DNA of 64,000 bases. Origin: JAKFDI01 sp036676235. GTDB lineage: Bacteria; Pseudomonadota; Gammaproteobacteria; Burkholderiales; Burkholderiaceae_C. A program made the translations under genes and the position numbers. The notes beneath the pieces are model-generated. The model had not been told where the DNA came from. It did no database searches and saw only the letters and a program-made list of their open reading frames with translations. Each line of letters opens with the position of its first letter. The first letter of the stretch is position 1. Location of the stretch: contig JAKFDI010000095.1 in the NCBI GenBank assembly GCA_036676235.1, forward strand, positions 9,114-73,113, given 5' to 3'. Below are positions 7,996 to 17,140 of the stretch, piece by piece.

Positions 7996-10692
7996 CTACA
8001 TGAAGCGCGCCGCCGCCCGCTTCATCGCCCGCGCGCCGAGGTCGGCGCGCGCGCCGTTGCCGGCCGCCCCGCCGAGCAGCGTCTCCATGCCTTCCAGAAA
8101 CGGCACGATCTCGATCGGCTTGGTCCAGTAGTCCACGGCTCCGGCCGCGCGTGCGGCGCGCATCTCGTCGGGCATGGCGCTGGCCGACAGCACCACCACG
8201 CGCAGGCGGCTCGTGCGCGGGTCGGCGCGCAGCACCTCCAGCACCTGCAGCCCGCCCATGTCGGGCAGTTGCATGTCGAGCAGCACCAGGTCCGGCTGCA
8301 ACTCGGCGGCACGCGCGATGCCGCTCGTGCCGTCCGTCGCGACGGCCAGCTCCACCTCCGGCCAGGTCGCGAGCAGGCCTTCGACGAGCAACACGTTAGT
8401 CGGGTTGTCCTCGATGTAGAGCACCACGCCCGCGAGGCGGCCATCGCCCGGTGCGGTGGCCGCGCCGGGTGCGCGCCACAGGCCGACGTCGCGGACGACC
8501 GGCGGCTCGGCATCGAGTTGCGTACCCGGCGCGTGCGGCAGCGACACGCGCACCGTCGTGCCGGTGCCGGGGTGGCTTTGCACCGTCACGTCGCCCCCGA
8601 GCAGGGTGACGAGCTGGCGCGACAGCATCATGCCGATGCCCGTGCCTTCGATGTCGCTGCGCTCTCGCCCGAGGCGGTTGAAAGGCTCGAACAGCGAGGC
8701 CAGCTGCTCCGGCGTCATGCCCAGGCCGTCGTCGCTCACCACGATGTGCAGCTCGCGCGGCTCGGTGAGCACGTCCAGGCTGACGCGCCCGCCGGGGCGG
8801 TTGTACTTGATGCCGTTGGACAGCAGGTTCAGCAGGATTTGCCGAAGCCGCAGCGGATCGGTGCGGAGCAGGGTGCGCGGCCGGGTGGCGTAGGCGGCAT
8901 GCAGCGCGACGCGGCGCGCGTCGGCCGACGCTTCGCTGAGCTGCATCACCTCGTCGAGCAGCGGCCACAGCTCGGTCTCGGCCAACTCGATCGCCATGCG
9001 CCCGGCCTCGATGCGCGAGACGTCCAGCACGTCCTCGATCAGCGCGCGCAATTGCGCCCCAGCCAGGAACACCATCTCAAGCTGACGGCGCTGCTGCTCG
9101 TCGAGCCGGTGGCTCGCACCGAGCTGAAGCAGTTGCGTGAAGCCGAGCACCGCGTTGAGCGGCGTGCGCAGCTCATGGCTCATGTGCGCGAGAAATTCGG
9201 TCTTGGCGCGGTTCGCGGCCTCGGCCTCGGCGCTCGCCTGGCGCGCGAGTTCGGCGTCGCGCCGCTCGGTGATGTCTTCGCCGATGCAGGAGGCGCCGAT
9301 CACGTCGCCGCCGGCCGAATGCAGCACCGCGTTGGCCCAGCGGATCAGGCGCCGGTCGCCGGCGCGGGTGACGATGTGGTTCTCCTGCTGGCGCGGCAAC
9401 TGACCCTGCAGCATGCGGTCGTGCAAAAAGTGGCGCAGTTGCCGGTCCTCGCGCGCAAGAAAGCGCGGCCCCCAGGGCCGGCCGATGATCTCGTCGCGCG
9501 ACCAGCCGGTCATGCGCAGCAGGGTGTCATTGCAGTAGAGCAGGCGGCCCTCGCGGTCGAGCGTGATGGCGAGCATGTCCACGCCGTCGAGCATTTCCGT
9601 GTAGCGGCGCTCGGATTCGCGCACCTGCGCCTCGCTCGCGCTGCGCGCGTCGATCATGCGGTTGAACTCCTGCGCCAGGTCGCGGAACTCCCCCGGCAGC
9701 GATTCGTCGGCCCGCGCACTGCCCGGCCCGCCAGCCGCCCACTGGCGCGCCGTGTCGGCCAGGCTGTGCACCGGTCGCGCGAGGCGGCGCGCGGCGAAGA
9801 AGGCGATGGCCACCCCCAGCAGCAGCGTGACCAGCGCCACGGCGGAAGCCCGCTGCTGCGCGGCCCGCGAGGCGGCGAAGATGGCGTCGGTAGGCATCCC
9901 GGCCGCCACGCGCAGGCCGAGGCTGCTCATCGCAGACGTGGCATAGGCGCGCGTGACGCCGTCCGGCCCGGCCGTCACCAACACATCGACCGGCTGGTCG
10001 CGCCGGGCCTGTTTCACCGATTCGGGCAGGCGCGCGCCCACCCACGCCGCGGCGTCCGGGTGCCGCGCAAGCACGACGTCATCGGCATTCACGAGCGTCA
10101 CGCTGGAGCCGGGCGGCATGCCGGTCGCCGGCAGTTGCGCGGACAGCGCGGACAGGTCGATCGAGATGCCCAGCAGCCCCTTCGCCCGGCCGGCGTCGTC
10201 GCGCAGCGGGGTTGACAACACGGCCACCGGTCGCCGCGCCACCGGCCCGGTGATCGGTGCCGAGAGGCGGAAGCCGTCGGCGCCGAGCGCCTGGTCGAAC
10301 CAGTCTTCGCCGCTCACGTCCGCGAGCCGCGGCGGCGCGAGCGCGCTGGAACTGCTGCAGACCAGCCGCCCGCCGGCATCCGTGACGCTCAGGCTCGCAT
10401 ACAACGGGTCGATGCCGGCCACGCCGGCGATGACCTGACGGCAGGCCGCGGGGTCCAAGCTCGCCAGTTCTTCGCGCGCGGCGAGCAGGCCGAGCAGCTT
10501 CTGGGCACGCCCGAAGATCTGGTCGAGTTCCTTGCCCGATTCACCGGCGCGCGCCGCGACGGAGCGCCAGGCTGCCGCTTCGGCCGACTGGTACTGGCGC
10601 ACCAGTGTCCACGCATGCAATGCGAGCAAGGGCAGCATCACGATGAGTGCGGTGCCCAGAAGGCGCGCGAAGAACAGAGTTCGTCGCTGCAT
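7996..10692 (-). CDS. hybrid sensor histidine kinase/response regulator
   Basis: Membrane hybrid two-component kinase of 898 residues. Order: transmembrane helix at about 8-28; extracytoplasmic double-Cache-like sensor about 33-280; second transmembrane helix about 283-302; HAMP about 303-350; PAS about 363-476 (DREGRLLYCNDTLLRMTGWS); HisKA with phospho-His506 in AHMSHELRTPLNA; ATPase domain about 610-718 with N-box NLLSNGIKYN and G-boxes DDGLGM and GTGIGM; receiver about 756-872 with phospho-acceptor Asp806 (LLDMQLPDMGG) and Lys858. All catalytic residues are present, so it should autophosphorylate and relay within itself. No partner output regulator is adjacent; the ligand is unknown. Confidence 0.93.
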   Translation of the reverse strand: MQRRTLFFARLLGTALIVMLPLLALHAWTLVRQYQSAEAAAWRSVAARAGESGKELDQIFGRAQKLLGLLAAREELASLDPAACRQVIAGVAGIDPLYASLSVTDAGGRLVCSSSSALAPPRLADVSGEDWFDQALGADGFRLSAPITGPVARRPVAVLSTPLRDDAGRAKGLLGISIDLSALSAQLPATGMPPGSSVTLVNADDVVLARHPDAAAWVGARLPESVKQARRDQPVDVLVTAGPDGVTRAYATSAMSSLGLRVAAGMPTDAIFAASRAAQQRASAVALVTLLLGVAIAFFAARRLARPVHSLADTARQWAAGGPGSARADESLPGEFRDLAQEFNRMIDARSASEAQVRESERRYTEMLDGVDMLAITLDREGRLLYCNDTLLRMTGWSRDEIIGRPWGPRFLAREDRQLRHFLHDRMLQGQLPRQQENHIVTRAGDRRLIRWANAVLHSAGGDVIGASCIGEDITERRDAELARQASAEAEAANRAKTEFLAHMSHELRTPLNAVLGFTQLLQLGASHRLDEQQRRQLEMVFLAGAQLRALIEDVLDVSRIEAGRMAIELAETELWPLLDEVMQLSEASADARRVALHAAYATRPRTLLRTDPLRLRQILLNLLSNGIKYNRPGGRVSLDVLTEPRELHIVVSDDGLGMTPEQLASLFEPFNRLGRERSDIEGTGIGMMLSRQLVTLLGGDVTVQSHPGTGTTVRVSLPHAPGTQLDAEPPVVRDVGLWRAPGAATAPGDGRLAGVVLYIEDNPTNVLLVEGLLATWPEVELAVATDGTSGIARAAELQPDLVLLDMQLPDMGGLQVLEVLRADPRTSRLRVVVLSASAMPDEMRAARAAGAVDYWTKPIEIVPFLEGMETLLGGAAGNGARADLGARAMKRAAARFM

Positions 10693-10844
10693 GGCCCTAT
10701 TGGAAGACGAATCCGTGGCCCATTGGCCGGGGGTTTACGCCCACAAGTGGGCACACGCTCGCGATGCGTAGCCCGCCCTGCCGGCAGTCATACCGGGAAG
10801 GAACGATGGGCGCCCGGGGAACGGGCGGAGGTCGGGCAGCCCGG

Positions 10845-11075
10845 CTACGACGGCCGCTCGTTCGCGGCCGCGGCTCCCGCCGCGTCGCGCGCCAACTGCG
10901 CCCGCAGTTCACGCACCTCGCGCTCGACGATGCGCCGAGCCGCCTGCAACTGCTCGTCGCTGATGCGGGCCTCGGGCAGCGGCGTGTCGACCGCCAGCAC
11001 CCGGTCGTCGTTGTCGGCAGCGGACGGGCCGCGGTTCGGGTTCTGGTCGATTCGGTGTTCTGCGCGCGTTTGCAT
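10845..11075 (-). CDS. small hypothetical protein, charged helical (76 aa)
   Basis: Unrecognised 76-residue protein. A strong ribosome site, GGGAGG, lies 3 bases before the ATG at 11075. Residues 37-65 (ARISDEQLQAARRIVEREVR and onward) form a strongly predicted charged helix that could be a coiled coil; the N-terminus is polar and disordered-looking. It is co-oriented with the sensor kinase downstream (152-bp gap) and with an envelope protein upstream. No function can be assigned. Confidence 0.6.
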   Translation of the reverse strand: MQTRAEHRIDQNPNRGPSAADNDDRVLAVDTPLPEARISDEQLQAARRIVEREVRELRAQLARDAAGAAAANERPS

Positions 11076-11162
11076 GGGCCTCCCGGGAAGTGGACCCGCA
11101 AGGAAGGCAAGCGGCGTTCCCGCCGCGGCGCGGCAGCGCCTCAGCGGCAGCGGCTCAGCGGC

Positions 11163-11825
11163 TCAGCGCAGCAGACCGTAGGTGACGCCGATGCGGCGCT
11201 CCTCCCAGCCGAAACCGTCGTCGGGCCGGGCAATGGCGCCGAAATCGAGCGCCAGGCGCCTCGGCACCAGCCACCAGCGCGCACCGATGCGGTGCATCTC
11301 GGTGCCGGCCTCAGAGCCGGCCCATTCGGCAAAAACGAGCGCCGCGCGCACCGGCTGCCACACGGTGGCCACGGTGGCGCGAGTGCGGGCCTCGCCGGTC
11401 TTTTCGCGGCCGATGTTGGCCTGAAGCGCCCAGCGCGGGTCGAAGCGGAACCAGCCGCCGGCCGCCAAGGCCATGCGCTCGGTGCGAAAGCGCCGCGCGA
11501 AGCTGTCGCCGCTGGCGGCCCAGTTCAGCTTGAACGTGGCCAGCATGCCGCTGCCGAAACGCTGGGTTGTCAGGCTGTTGAGCTGGGCACGCACGATGTT
11601 CGGCTGGCCGCTCAGCATGGCGCGACGCGGCGTGGCGCTCAGGTTCCACTTCACCTGCTCGCCGCTGCAGTGACGGGTGAAATCGCGGGCGCGGTCAGCC
11701 GCGGTCTCGACGCCGAAGGGCTCGACGCGGCAAGGCTGATCCGCGTGCGCCGGGGCGACGCACAGGCCCGCAGCCAAGGCGATCAACAGGCCGGCGAGCG
11801 CTCGATTGAAAAATGGACAACGCAT
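11163..11825 (-). CDS. exported hypothetical protein (outer-membrane or periplasmic)
   Basis: A 220-residue protein that starts MRCPFFNRALAGLLIALAAG and has a clear Sec signal peptide with an AHA|DQ cleavage site near residue 29. The mature part alternates polar and hydrophobic residues in short stretches (ATFKLNWAASG, WFRFDPRWALQANIG, RATVATVWQPVRAALVF, RLALDFGAIARP) and ends in YGLLR, a pattern consistent with a small outer-membrane beta-barrel; this is inference. Two cysteines (QPCR, RHCS) flank the N-terminal region. No named family recognised. Confidence 0.75.
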   Translation of the reverse strand: MRCPFFNRALAGLLIALAAGLCVAPAHADQPCRVEPFGVETAADRARDFTRHCSGEQVKWNLSATPRRAMLSGQPNIVRAQLNSLTTQRFGSGMLATFKLNWAASGDSFARRFRTERMALAAGGWFRFDPRWALQANIGREKTGEARTRATVATVWQPVRAALVFAEWAGSEAGTEMHRIGARWWLVPRRLALDFGAIARPDDGFGWEERRIGVTYGLLR

Positions 11826-11969
11826 CTGCAACAACTTCCGAAATCCGATGATGCCCGCGACGCCCGGCGTTATGGCATGACACGAGCCGGATTCCAGTGA
11901 TTGATTGCACGTTTGGGTGCGCCCCTGTGCAGAACTGACGGCAAGTTGCACCGGCCCGCCGCGCATCGC

Positions 11970-12296
11970 TCATCGGCGGCCGGTCCGCCCCGAAGCCGCC
12001 CGCCGCAGCACCCGGTCGGCCTCGCGCCGCACCGCGGCGCCCTCGGCACCGGGGAACTCGCCGTGGGTGTCGAAGTGGCGTCGCGCCAGCACGTGCAGCA
12101 CGGCATGGTGCGCAGCGCCGAGCTGGGCGCGCAGCAGCGCTTCGGGGTAGCCGGCCGTCGCTTCGCGCAGGCGCCGCGCATACAGCCGATAGGCCACGGG
12201 ATTGATCTGCGTCTCGCCGCGCTCCATCGCCTCCAGCCGCTTCGCCAGGTCTTCGATGAACAGGCGCTTGCTTCGCAGAATCGGGGCGGTATCCAT
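11970..12296 (-). CDS. hypothetical protein (108 aa), helical
   Basis: Cytosolic-looking 108-residue protein beginning MDTAPILRSKRLFIEDLAKR, with a largely alpha-helical N-terminal two thirds (EDLAKRLEAMERGETQINPV, AYRLYARRLREATAGYPEAL) and an Arg-rich C-terminus ending in ASGRTGRR. Proteins of this type occur in other Burkholderiales but I know no function. It is divergent from the hemerythrin-like gene with a 165-bp shared upstream region. Confidence 0.65.
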   Translation of the reverse strand: MDTAPILRSKRLFIEDLAKRLEAMERGETQINPVAYRLYARRLREATAGYPEALLRAQLGAAHHAVLHVLARRHFDTHGEFPGAEGAAVRREADRVLRRAASGRTGRR

Positions 12297-12461
12297 GGGG
12301 CGTTGGGGTGCAGCGGCGACACCCGAGCATCTGCCGCCCGGGGCCGGCGCGATCGGCCGAAATGCGCCGCGATCCCGGCGCATTCGCGGGCGGTTTACGG
12401 CACGCCGATTGCCGCGCAACGCACTCCGGGCGCACGGCGCCCATCCGGGGAGACGACCTTC

Positions 12462-12959
12462 ATGGCACCGACAGAGAACGCCCGCGAGGACATCGACGCC
12501 ATCGCCCTGCTCACCGACGACCACGAGCTGGTGCGCCAGTTGTTCGAGGACTACGAGAACCTGGTCGACAGCGGTGCCGGCGACGACGAACGCCAGGTGC
12601 TGGCCGACAGGATCTGCACCCTGCTCACCATCCACGCCACCATCGAGGAAGAGATCTTCTACCCCGCCGCCCGCGAGGTGCTCGAAGAGCAGGACCTGCT
12701 CGACGAGGCCGAGGTCGAACACGCGAGCGCGAAAGACCTGATCGAGCAGATCCAGGACATGGACGCCTCGGAGGAGCTGTACGACGCCAAGCTCAAGGTG
12801 CTCGGCGAGTACGTGGAGCACCACGTGCGCGAGGAAGAGGACGAGATCTTTCCCAAGGCGCGCATCTCCGAGATGGACCTCGAGACCCTCGGCGGCGAAC
12901 TCGCCGAACGCCGGCACGAACTGCTGGCGGAAATCGGCGAGGAAGAAGAGGAGTTTTGA
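12462..12959 (+). CDS. hemerythrin HHE cation-binding domain protein
   Basis: A 165-residue all-helical di-iron (or other metal) carboxylate protein of the HHE family. Metal ligands visible: His in LTDDHELVRQ, TIHATIEEEIFYP with its Glu residues, AEVEHASA, and EYVEHHVREEEDEIFP. The ATG at 12462 follows GGGGAGACGACC. The protein is very acidic, particularly its C-terminal EIGEEEEEF tail. Family members bind O2, NO or handle iron and oxidative stress; which applies here cannot be told. The gene stops just before a GC-rich repeat and is convergent with the isochorismatase gene. Confidence 0.88.
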   Translation: MAPTENAREDIDAIALLTDDHELVRQLFEDYENLVDSGAGDDERQVLADRICTLLTIHATIEEEIFYPAAREVLEEQDLLDEAEVEHASAKDLIEQIQDMDASEELYDAKLKVLGEYVEHHVREEEDEIFPKARISEMDLETLGGELAERRHELLAEIGEEEEEF

Positions 12960-12967
12960 CGTACTGA

Positions 12968-13061
12968 CCCACCCCCTACGCGCTTCGCGCGCCCCCTCAA
13001 GGGGGCAGCACCAGCGGACCGGCAAAGCCGGATCCGTGGTGCTGGCTTGATCCGCGGTTCA
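12968..13061 (+). repeat. GC-rich ~95-bp intergenic repeat, copy 1
   Basis: Begins CCCACCCCCTACGCGC, continues through CCCCCTCAAGGGGG and GGACCGGCAAAGCCGG, and ends near GATCCGCGGTTCAC. Several nested hairpins (GCGC..GCGC, CCCCCT..GGGGG, CCGGC..GCCGG). It fills the whole gap between the convergent hemerythrin and isochorismatase genes, reaching the stop codon of the latter, and may serve as a two-way terminator. Copies at 14770 and 61391. Confidence 0.88.
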
Positions 13062-13712
13062 CGCGTCGCGAGTAGCGTGCTGCCTCGCGGTCCTGGCGCG
13101 CTGGTTGGAGGCGAGCACGTTGTCCTTGGGCAGCGCCTCGCTGCGGGCCACCGCATCGAGCCAGTCCGTCGTGGTCGCCACCGCCGCGAAGTTGCTGTGG
13201 AACACGACGCTGAAGACGCGGTGGATCTCTTCGGCCGTGGCGGCACCGGCCGCATTGGCGTAAGGCAGGGCACCACTCGCGTCGGCAAGGAACTCGACGT
13301 TCAGGCCGCGATGCATGGCCTCGAACGCGGTGGAGGCGTCGCAGTTGTGTGTCATGTAGCCGACCACGCTCAAGGTGTCGATGCCGCGGCCCTCGAGCCA
13401 GGCGCCGAAGTCGGTGCCCGCGAACACGCTCGGAAAGCTCTTGGTCACGAGGTGGTCGCGTGCGCGGCGTTCGATCTCCGGGTGCAGCTGGCCGTTGTGT
13501 GCATCGGCCTGGAACACGGGTGCGCCCTTGGGCGCGTGATGGCGCACCACCACCACCGGCACGCCCGCTTCGCGCGCGGCGTCCATGGCGCGCAGCACGT
13601 TAGGCAACGTCTGCGCTGTCGGCGGGAACTCGATCGGCAGGCCGCCGCCCTCGAAGTATTCGTTCTGCACGTCGATGACGACGAGGGCGCGGCGCGGGGC
13701 GGATGCGGTCAA
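13059..13712 (-). CDS. isochorismatase-family cysteine hydrolase
   Basis: Cysteine hydrolase of 217 residues. The family's Asp-Lys-Cys triad is visible: Asp in VVIDVQNEYF, Lys in LVTKSFPSVF and the nucleophile Cys in YMTHNCDAST. The cis-peptide region VVGYMTHN precedes the cysteine as in isochorismatase and nicotinamidase relatives. It is divergent from a GlxA-type AraC regulator, a common pairing in which the regulator controls the hydrolase. The substrate (an amide or vinyl ether) is unknown. Its stop codon lies in the edge of a GC-rich repeat. Confidence 0.9.
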   Translation of the reverse strand: MTASAPRRALVVIDVQNEYFEGGGLPIEFPPTAQTLPNVLRAMDAAREAGVPVVVVRHHAPKGAPVFQADAHNGQLHPEIERRARDHLVTKSFPSVFAGTDFGAWLEGRGIDTLSVVGYMTHNCDASTAFEAMHRGLNVEFLADASGALPYANAAGAATAEEIHRVFSVVFHSNFAAVATTTDWLDAVARSEALPKDNVLASNQRARTARQHATRDA

Positions 13713-13807
13713 GGTCGAACTCCTGCGGTGATGAGATGGCTTGATTCTGGTTGCTCACTCGCCGTAACAACAGTGGCCCGTGAGTCACCTGTCGACAGAA
13801 TCGGGCC

Positions 13808-14770
13808 ATGCATACCGCCGCCCCCGAAACCGTCGCCGTCATCGCCTTCGACGGCATCAGCCCTTTCCATCTGTCGGTGCCCTGCCTCGTCTTCGGCGAA
13901 GACCGCAATGCCGCCGGCGCACCGCGCTACCGGTTGCGCGTGTGCGCCGTGCAGCCCGGGCGGCTGCGCACCAGCGCCGGCTTCGGCATCGACGTGGCGC
14001 AGGGTCTCGGCGCGCTGCGCAGCGCGCACATCGTCGTCGTGCCCTCGTGGCACGGCGGCGACGAACCCGCGCCCGAGGCGCTGCTGAAGGCGCTGCGCGC
14101 GGCCCACCGCCGCGGCGCGCGCATCGTCGGCCTGTGCCTGGGCGCCTTCGTGCTGGCCGAGGCCGGGCTGCTCGACGGCCGGCCCGCCACCACGCACTGG
14201 CACCTGGCCGCGTCGTTCGCCCGGCGCTTTCCGCAGGTGCGGCTGCAGGCCGAGGTGCTGTACGTGGACGACGGCGACGTGCTGACCTCCGCGGGCACGG
14301 CCGCCGGCATCGACTGCTGCCTGCACCTGCTGCGCCGCCAGCACGGCGCCGAGGCCGCCAACCGCGCGGCACGGCGCATGGTGGTAGCGCCGCATCGCGA
14401 GGGCAGCCAGGCGCAGTACATCGAGCAGCCGCTGCCGGACGTCGCCTCGCGCGACCGGCTCGCGCCGGTGCTGCAGTGGCTGCAGGCGCATCCCGGCGAG
14501 CCGCATGCGCTCGACGCGCTGGCCGAGCGCGCACTGATGAGCCGGCGCACCTTCACCCGGCGTTTTCGCGAGGCCACCGGCACCACCGTCGGCCGCTGGC
14601 TGCAAGCCCAGCGCCTCGCGCTGGCGCAGCGCCTGCTCGAAACCACCGATCGCGCGGTGGAGGCCGTCGCCGTCGATGCCGGCTTCGGCACGGCGGTGTC
14701 GCTGCGCCAGCACTTCGCGGCTGCGTTCGCGATTTCACCGTCGGCCTATCGACGGCAGTTTCGTGAATAA
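13808..14770 (+). CDS. GlxA-family AraC transcriptional regulator
   Basis: A 320-residue regulator. Residues about 8-170 form a DJ-1/PfpI-like domain with the nucleophile-elbow cysteine in IVGLCLGAFVLAEAG; residues about 220-318 are the AraC double helix-turn-helix (ALAERALMSRRTFTRRFREA and VDAGFGTAVSLRQHF). The DJ-1-like domain in these proteins is a ligand sensor rather than an enzyme. The 95-bp gap to the divergent cysteine hydrolase should hold both promoters, and control of that gene is the natural inference. Confidence 0.9.
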   Translation: MHTAAPETVAVIAFDGISPFHLSVPCLVFGEDRNAAGAPRYRLRVCAVQPGRLRTSAGFGIDVAQGLGALRSAHIVVVPSWHGGDEPAPEALLKALRAAHRRGARIVGLCLGAFVLAEAGLLDGRPATTHWHLAASFARRFPQVRLQAEVLYVDDGDVLTSAGTAAGIDCCLHLLRRQHGAEAANRAARRMVVAPHREGSQAQYIEQPLPDVASRDRLAPVLQWLQAHPGEPHALDALAERALMSRRTFTRRFREATGTTVGRWLQAQRLALAQRLLETTDRAVEAVAVDAGFGTAVSLRQHFAAAFAISPSAYRRQFRE

Positions 14771-14866
14771 CCCACCCCCTACGCGCTGCGCGCGCCCCCT
14801 CAAGGGGGCAACTCCAGCGGACCGGCAGAGCCGGATCCGCGGCGTTTGCTTGATTGCGGGTTCACA
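14770..14866 (+). repeat. GC-rich ~95-bp intergenic repeat, copy 2
   Basis: Same element as at 12968, starting CCCACCCCCTACGCGC at the last base of the glxA-type gene's TAA and running through CCCCCTCAAGGGGG and GGACCGGCAGAGCCGG to GATTGCGGGTTCAC. It lies directly downstream of a stop codon, as do the other copies. Confidence 0.88.
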
Positions 14867-14953
14867 CGTCACAGGTCGCAGCGCCTCGCGCCGGGGCGTC
14901 CGCACATGGCCATCACCCTTGCAAACCCGGACAGGCGCGGCAGTGGTCATCTT

Positions 14954-14972
14954 TATAATGCGAATCATTCTT
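14954..14972 (+). promoter_or_regulatory. Fur box overlapping a -10 element
   Basis: TATAATGCGAATCATTCTT matches the 19-bp Fur consensus (GATAATGATAATCATTATC) at 14 of 19 positions, and its first six bases are a perfect -10 hexamer TATAAT (14954-14959). Iron-loaded Fur bound here would block the promoter of the TonB-dependent receptor that starts 23 bp downstream. Confidence 0.8.
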
Positions 14973-14994
14973 ACTCGCATTGTTGGGAGACCTC

Positions 14995-17079
14995 GTGAGC
15001 ATCGCGTTCGTTCCGACCCGCATCGCCGCGGCCGCCTGCGCCCTGCTGGCGCTGGCCTTGCACCCCACCGCCCGCTCACAGGAACGCCCGGCCGCCGCCG
15101 CGCCTGAAGAGGCCACGCTGCCGGCCGTCACGGTCACCGGGGAAAAGACCGACCGAGCCCTGGAGCGCACGGCGCCCAGCGTCAAGGTGTTCACCTCGCG
15201 CGACCTCGGCCAGTCGACCAACCTCAACAGCACGCGTGCGCTGTTCGAGCAGACGGTCAACGTCACCGCCACCGGCACGCAGAACCTCGCGCCGGCCGTG
15301 CGCGGCGTCGATGGCACCGGCCCGTCGCAGGGCGCGGATGCGTTCCTCGCCGGCACGCGCTCGCGGCTGAACATCCAGGTCGACGGCCGGCCCGTCACCT
15401 ACAACGAGATCACCTTCGGCGACCTCGGCCTGTGGGACGTTCAGCAGGTCGAGATCTTCCGCGGCGCGCAGAGCGCATTGCAGGGCCGCAACGCCATTGC
15501 CGGCACCATCATCTACAAGACCAACGACCCGAGCTTCGTGCCCGAGTACGCCGGCCGCGTGATGGTCGGCAACCACCACCTGCGGCAGGTGTCGGCACTC
15601 GCCTCCGGGCCGTTTGGCGACAGCGATCAGGTGGCCTGGCGCCTCGCCCTCGACCGGCAGAGCCACGACAGCTTCGTCAAGGGCTTCACGCCGGTTCCGG
15701 GCGCCAGCAATCCCGGCGATTTCGACACCGCCAGCCTGCGCGGCAAGTTGCTGTTCAAGCCGAGCGCCCTGCCCGGCTTCAGCACACTGGTGACGCTGGC
15801 CCACACACGCAACACCGCGCCGCAGACGGAAACCGTGGGCCGCCCCTTCGATGATCACGTGACCAACTACCCCGCCATGTCGGTGTTCTCGCCGCGCGTG
15901 ACAAGTGCCGTGATCGACACGGTGTGGCCGCTGTTCGAGCGCTGGACGCTGGAAAACCGCATCGTCGCCGGCGACTACGAGGTGCACCGCTACGCCTTGC
16001 CCGGCGAAGGCACAGCACTCATCGACGGGCGCGACTACACGCTCGAGCCGCGCCTGCGCTATCGGGCGGCCGACGGCGGCTGGTCGGGCTTCGTCGGCCT
16101 GCATGCCTATCGCTCGAAGCAGCATGACACGCTCGACCTGTTCGGCGGCGGCGCCTGGGACGACCGCACCCGCACGAACGCGCTCTACGGCGAGGCGACG
16201 GTGGCGCTGCGGCCCGACCTCGAACTCACCGCCGGCGCGCGCTACGAGCGCGAGCACCGCTTCCGCCAGGGCTCGATGGCGATGTTCGTCACCGATTTCG
16301 ACAAGACCTACGAGAACCTGCTGCCCAAGCTGAGCCTCACCTGGCAGGCCGATGCCGACACCACCCTGGGCGCGGCCGTCTCGCGCGGCTACAACGGCGG
16401 CAATGCCGGCTTCACCTATGACGTGCCGTACACGAACTACACGTACGACGCCGAACACGTGAACAACCTCGAGGTCTTCGCGCGCAAGAACATGCTGGAC
16501 GGCCGGCTGCGCCTGACGGGCAACCTGTTCCTGAGCCGCTACCAGAACATGCAACTGCCCTTCGACCTGAATCCCGATCCGGCGGTGTGGTCCTACGTGG
16601 TGCGCAACGCGCCGCGTGCGCGCACCTACGGCGCGGAGTTCGGCGTCACCTGGGCAGCCACGCGCGCGCTGAGCCTCAATGCCGACATCGGCCTGCTGCA
16701 CACCGAAGTGACGCGCTACGCAGGCTCGGGCGTGGAAGGCAACGAGCTGGCGCGCGCACCCAAGCTCAGCGCGGCCTTCGGCATGAACTGGCGCGCGGCC
16801 AACCGCTTCGAGGTCGGCGCAACGGCGCGCTACTCGAGCGCGTACCACTCGGCCATCACGAACATCGAGCGCGGCCGCGTCGAGCCGGGCTGGATCGCCA
16901 ACGTGCGGGCCAGCTACCCGGTGGGTGCGGTCAAGCTGTTCGCCTTCGTCAACAACGTGTTCGATTCCGGCCGGCCGGTGCTGCTCGAAGCCGATCCGAA
17001 CGCAGCCACCGATGCACTCGACGGCGCCACGCTGCACCGCCCGCGCACCATCGGCGTGGGGCTGGAAGCCTGGTTCTGA
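14995..17079 (+). CDS. TonB-dependent outer-membrane receptor (probable siderophore receptor)
   Basis: Receptor of 694 residues: signal peptide (about 1-29, ending TARSQ), TonB-box-like LPAVTVTG, plug domain about 60-170 (QVDGRPVTYNE, VEIFRGAQSALQGRNAIAGT) and 22-strand barrel ending in EAWF with the terminal Phe required for outer-membrane insertion. A GTG start at 14995 is chosen because GGGAGA lies 4-9 bases upstream; a TTG at 14980 has no ribosome site. The Fur box over its promoter implies iron-starvation expression and thus uptake of an iron complex; the ligand is not known. Confidence 0.9.
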   Translation: MSIAFVPTRIAAAACALLALALHPTARSQERPAAAAPEEATLPAVTVTGEKTDRALERTAPSVKVFTSRDLGQSTNLNSTRALFEQTVNVTATGTQNLAPAVRGVDGTGPSQGADAFLAGTRSRLNIQVDGRPVTYNEITFGDLGLWDVQQVEIFRGAQSALQGRNAIAGTIIYKTNDPSFVPEYAGRVMVGNHHLRQVSALASGPFGDSDQVAWRLALDRQSHDSFVKGFTPVPGASNPGDFDTASLRGKLLFKPSALPGFSTLVTLAHTRNTAPQTETVGRPFDDHVTNYPAMSVFSPRVTSAVIDTVWPLFERWTLENRIVAGDYEVHRYALPGEGTALIDGRDYTLEPRLRYRAADGGWSGFVGLHAYRSKQHDTLDLFGGGAWDDRTRTNALYGEATVALRPDLELTAGARYEREHRFRQGSMAMFVTDFDKTYENLLPKLSLTWQADADTTLGAAVSRGYNGGNAGFTYDVPYTNYTYDAEHVNNLEVFARKNMLDGRLRLTGNLFLSRYQNMQLPFDLNPDPAVWSYVVRNAPRARTYGAEFGVTWAATRALSLNADIGLLHTEVTRYAGSGVEGNELARAPKLSAAFGMNWRAANRFEVGATARYSSAYHSAITNIERGRVEPGWIANVRASYPVGAVKLFAFVNNVFDSGRPVLLEADPNAATDALDGATLHRPRTIGVGLEAWF

Positions 17080-17140
17080 ACGGGCGCCTTGGAGCGCGCC
17101 GTAGACTGGCCGGCGCGGCCCTCGCCGCGGGGCATCGACC

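Noticed and set aside
7963..10215. Long + strand open frame opposite the hybrid histidine kinase
   Set aside because: Composition (His, Arg, Gln, Ala rich) is that of antisense frames; the - strand encodes a complete hybrid kinase with all motifs.
11970..13025. Extended - strand frame through the hemerythrin gene into the 108-aa protein
   Set aside because: The upstream two thirds are antisense to a clear hemerythrin gene; only the part from ATG 12296 is kept.
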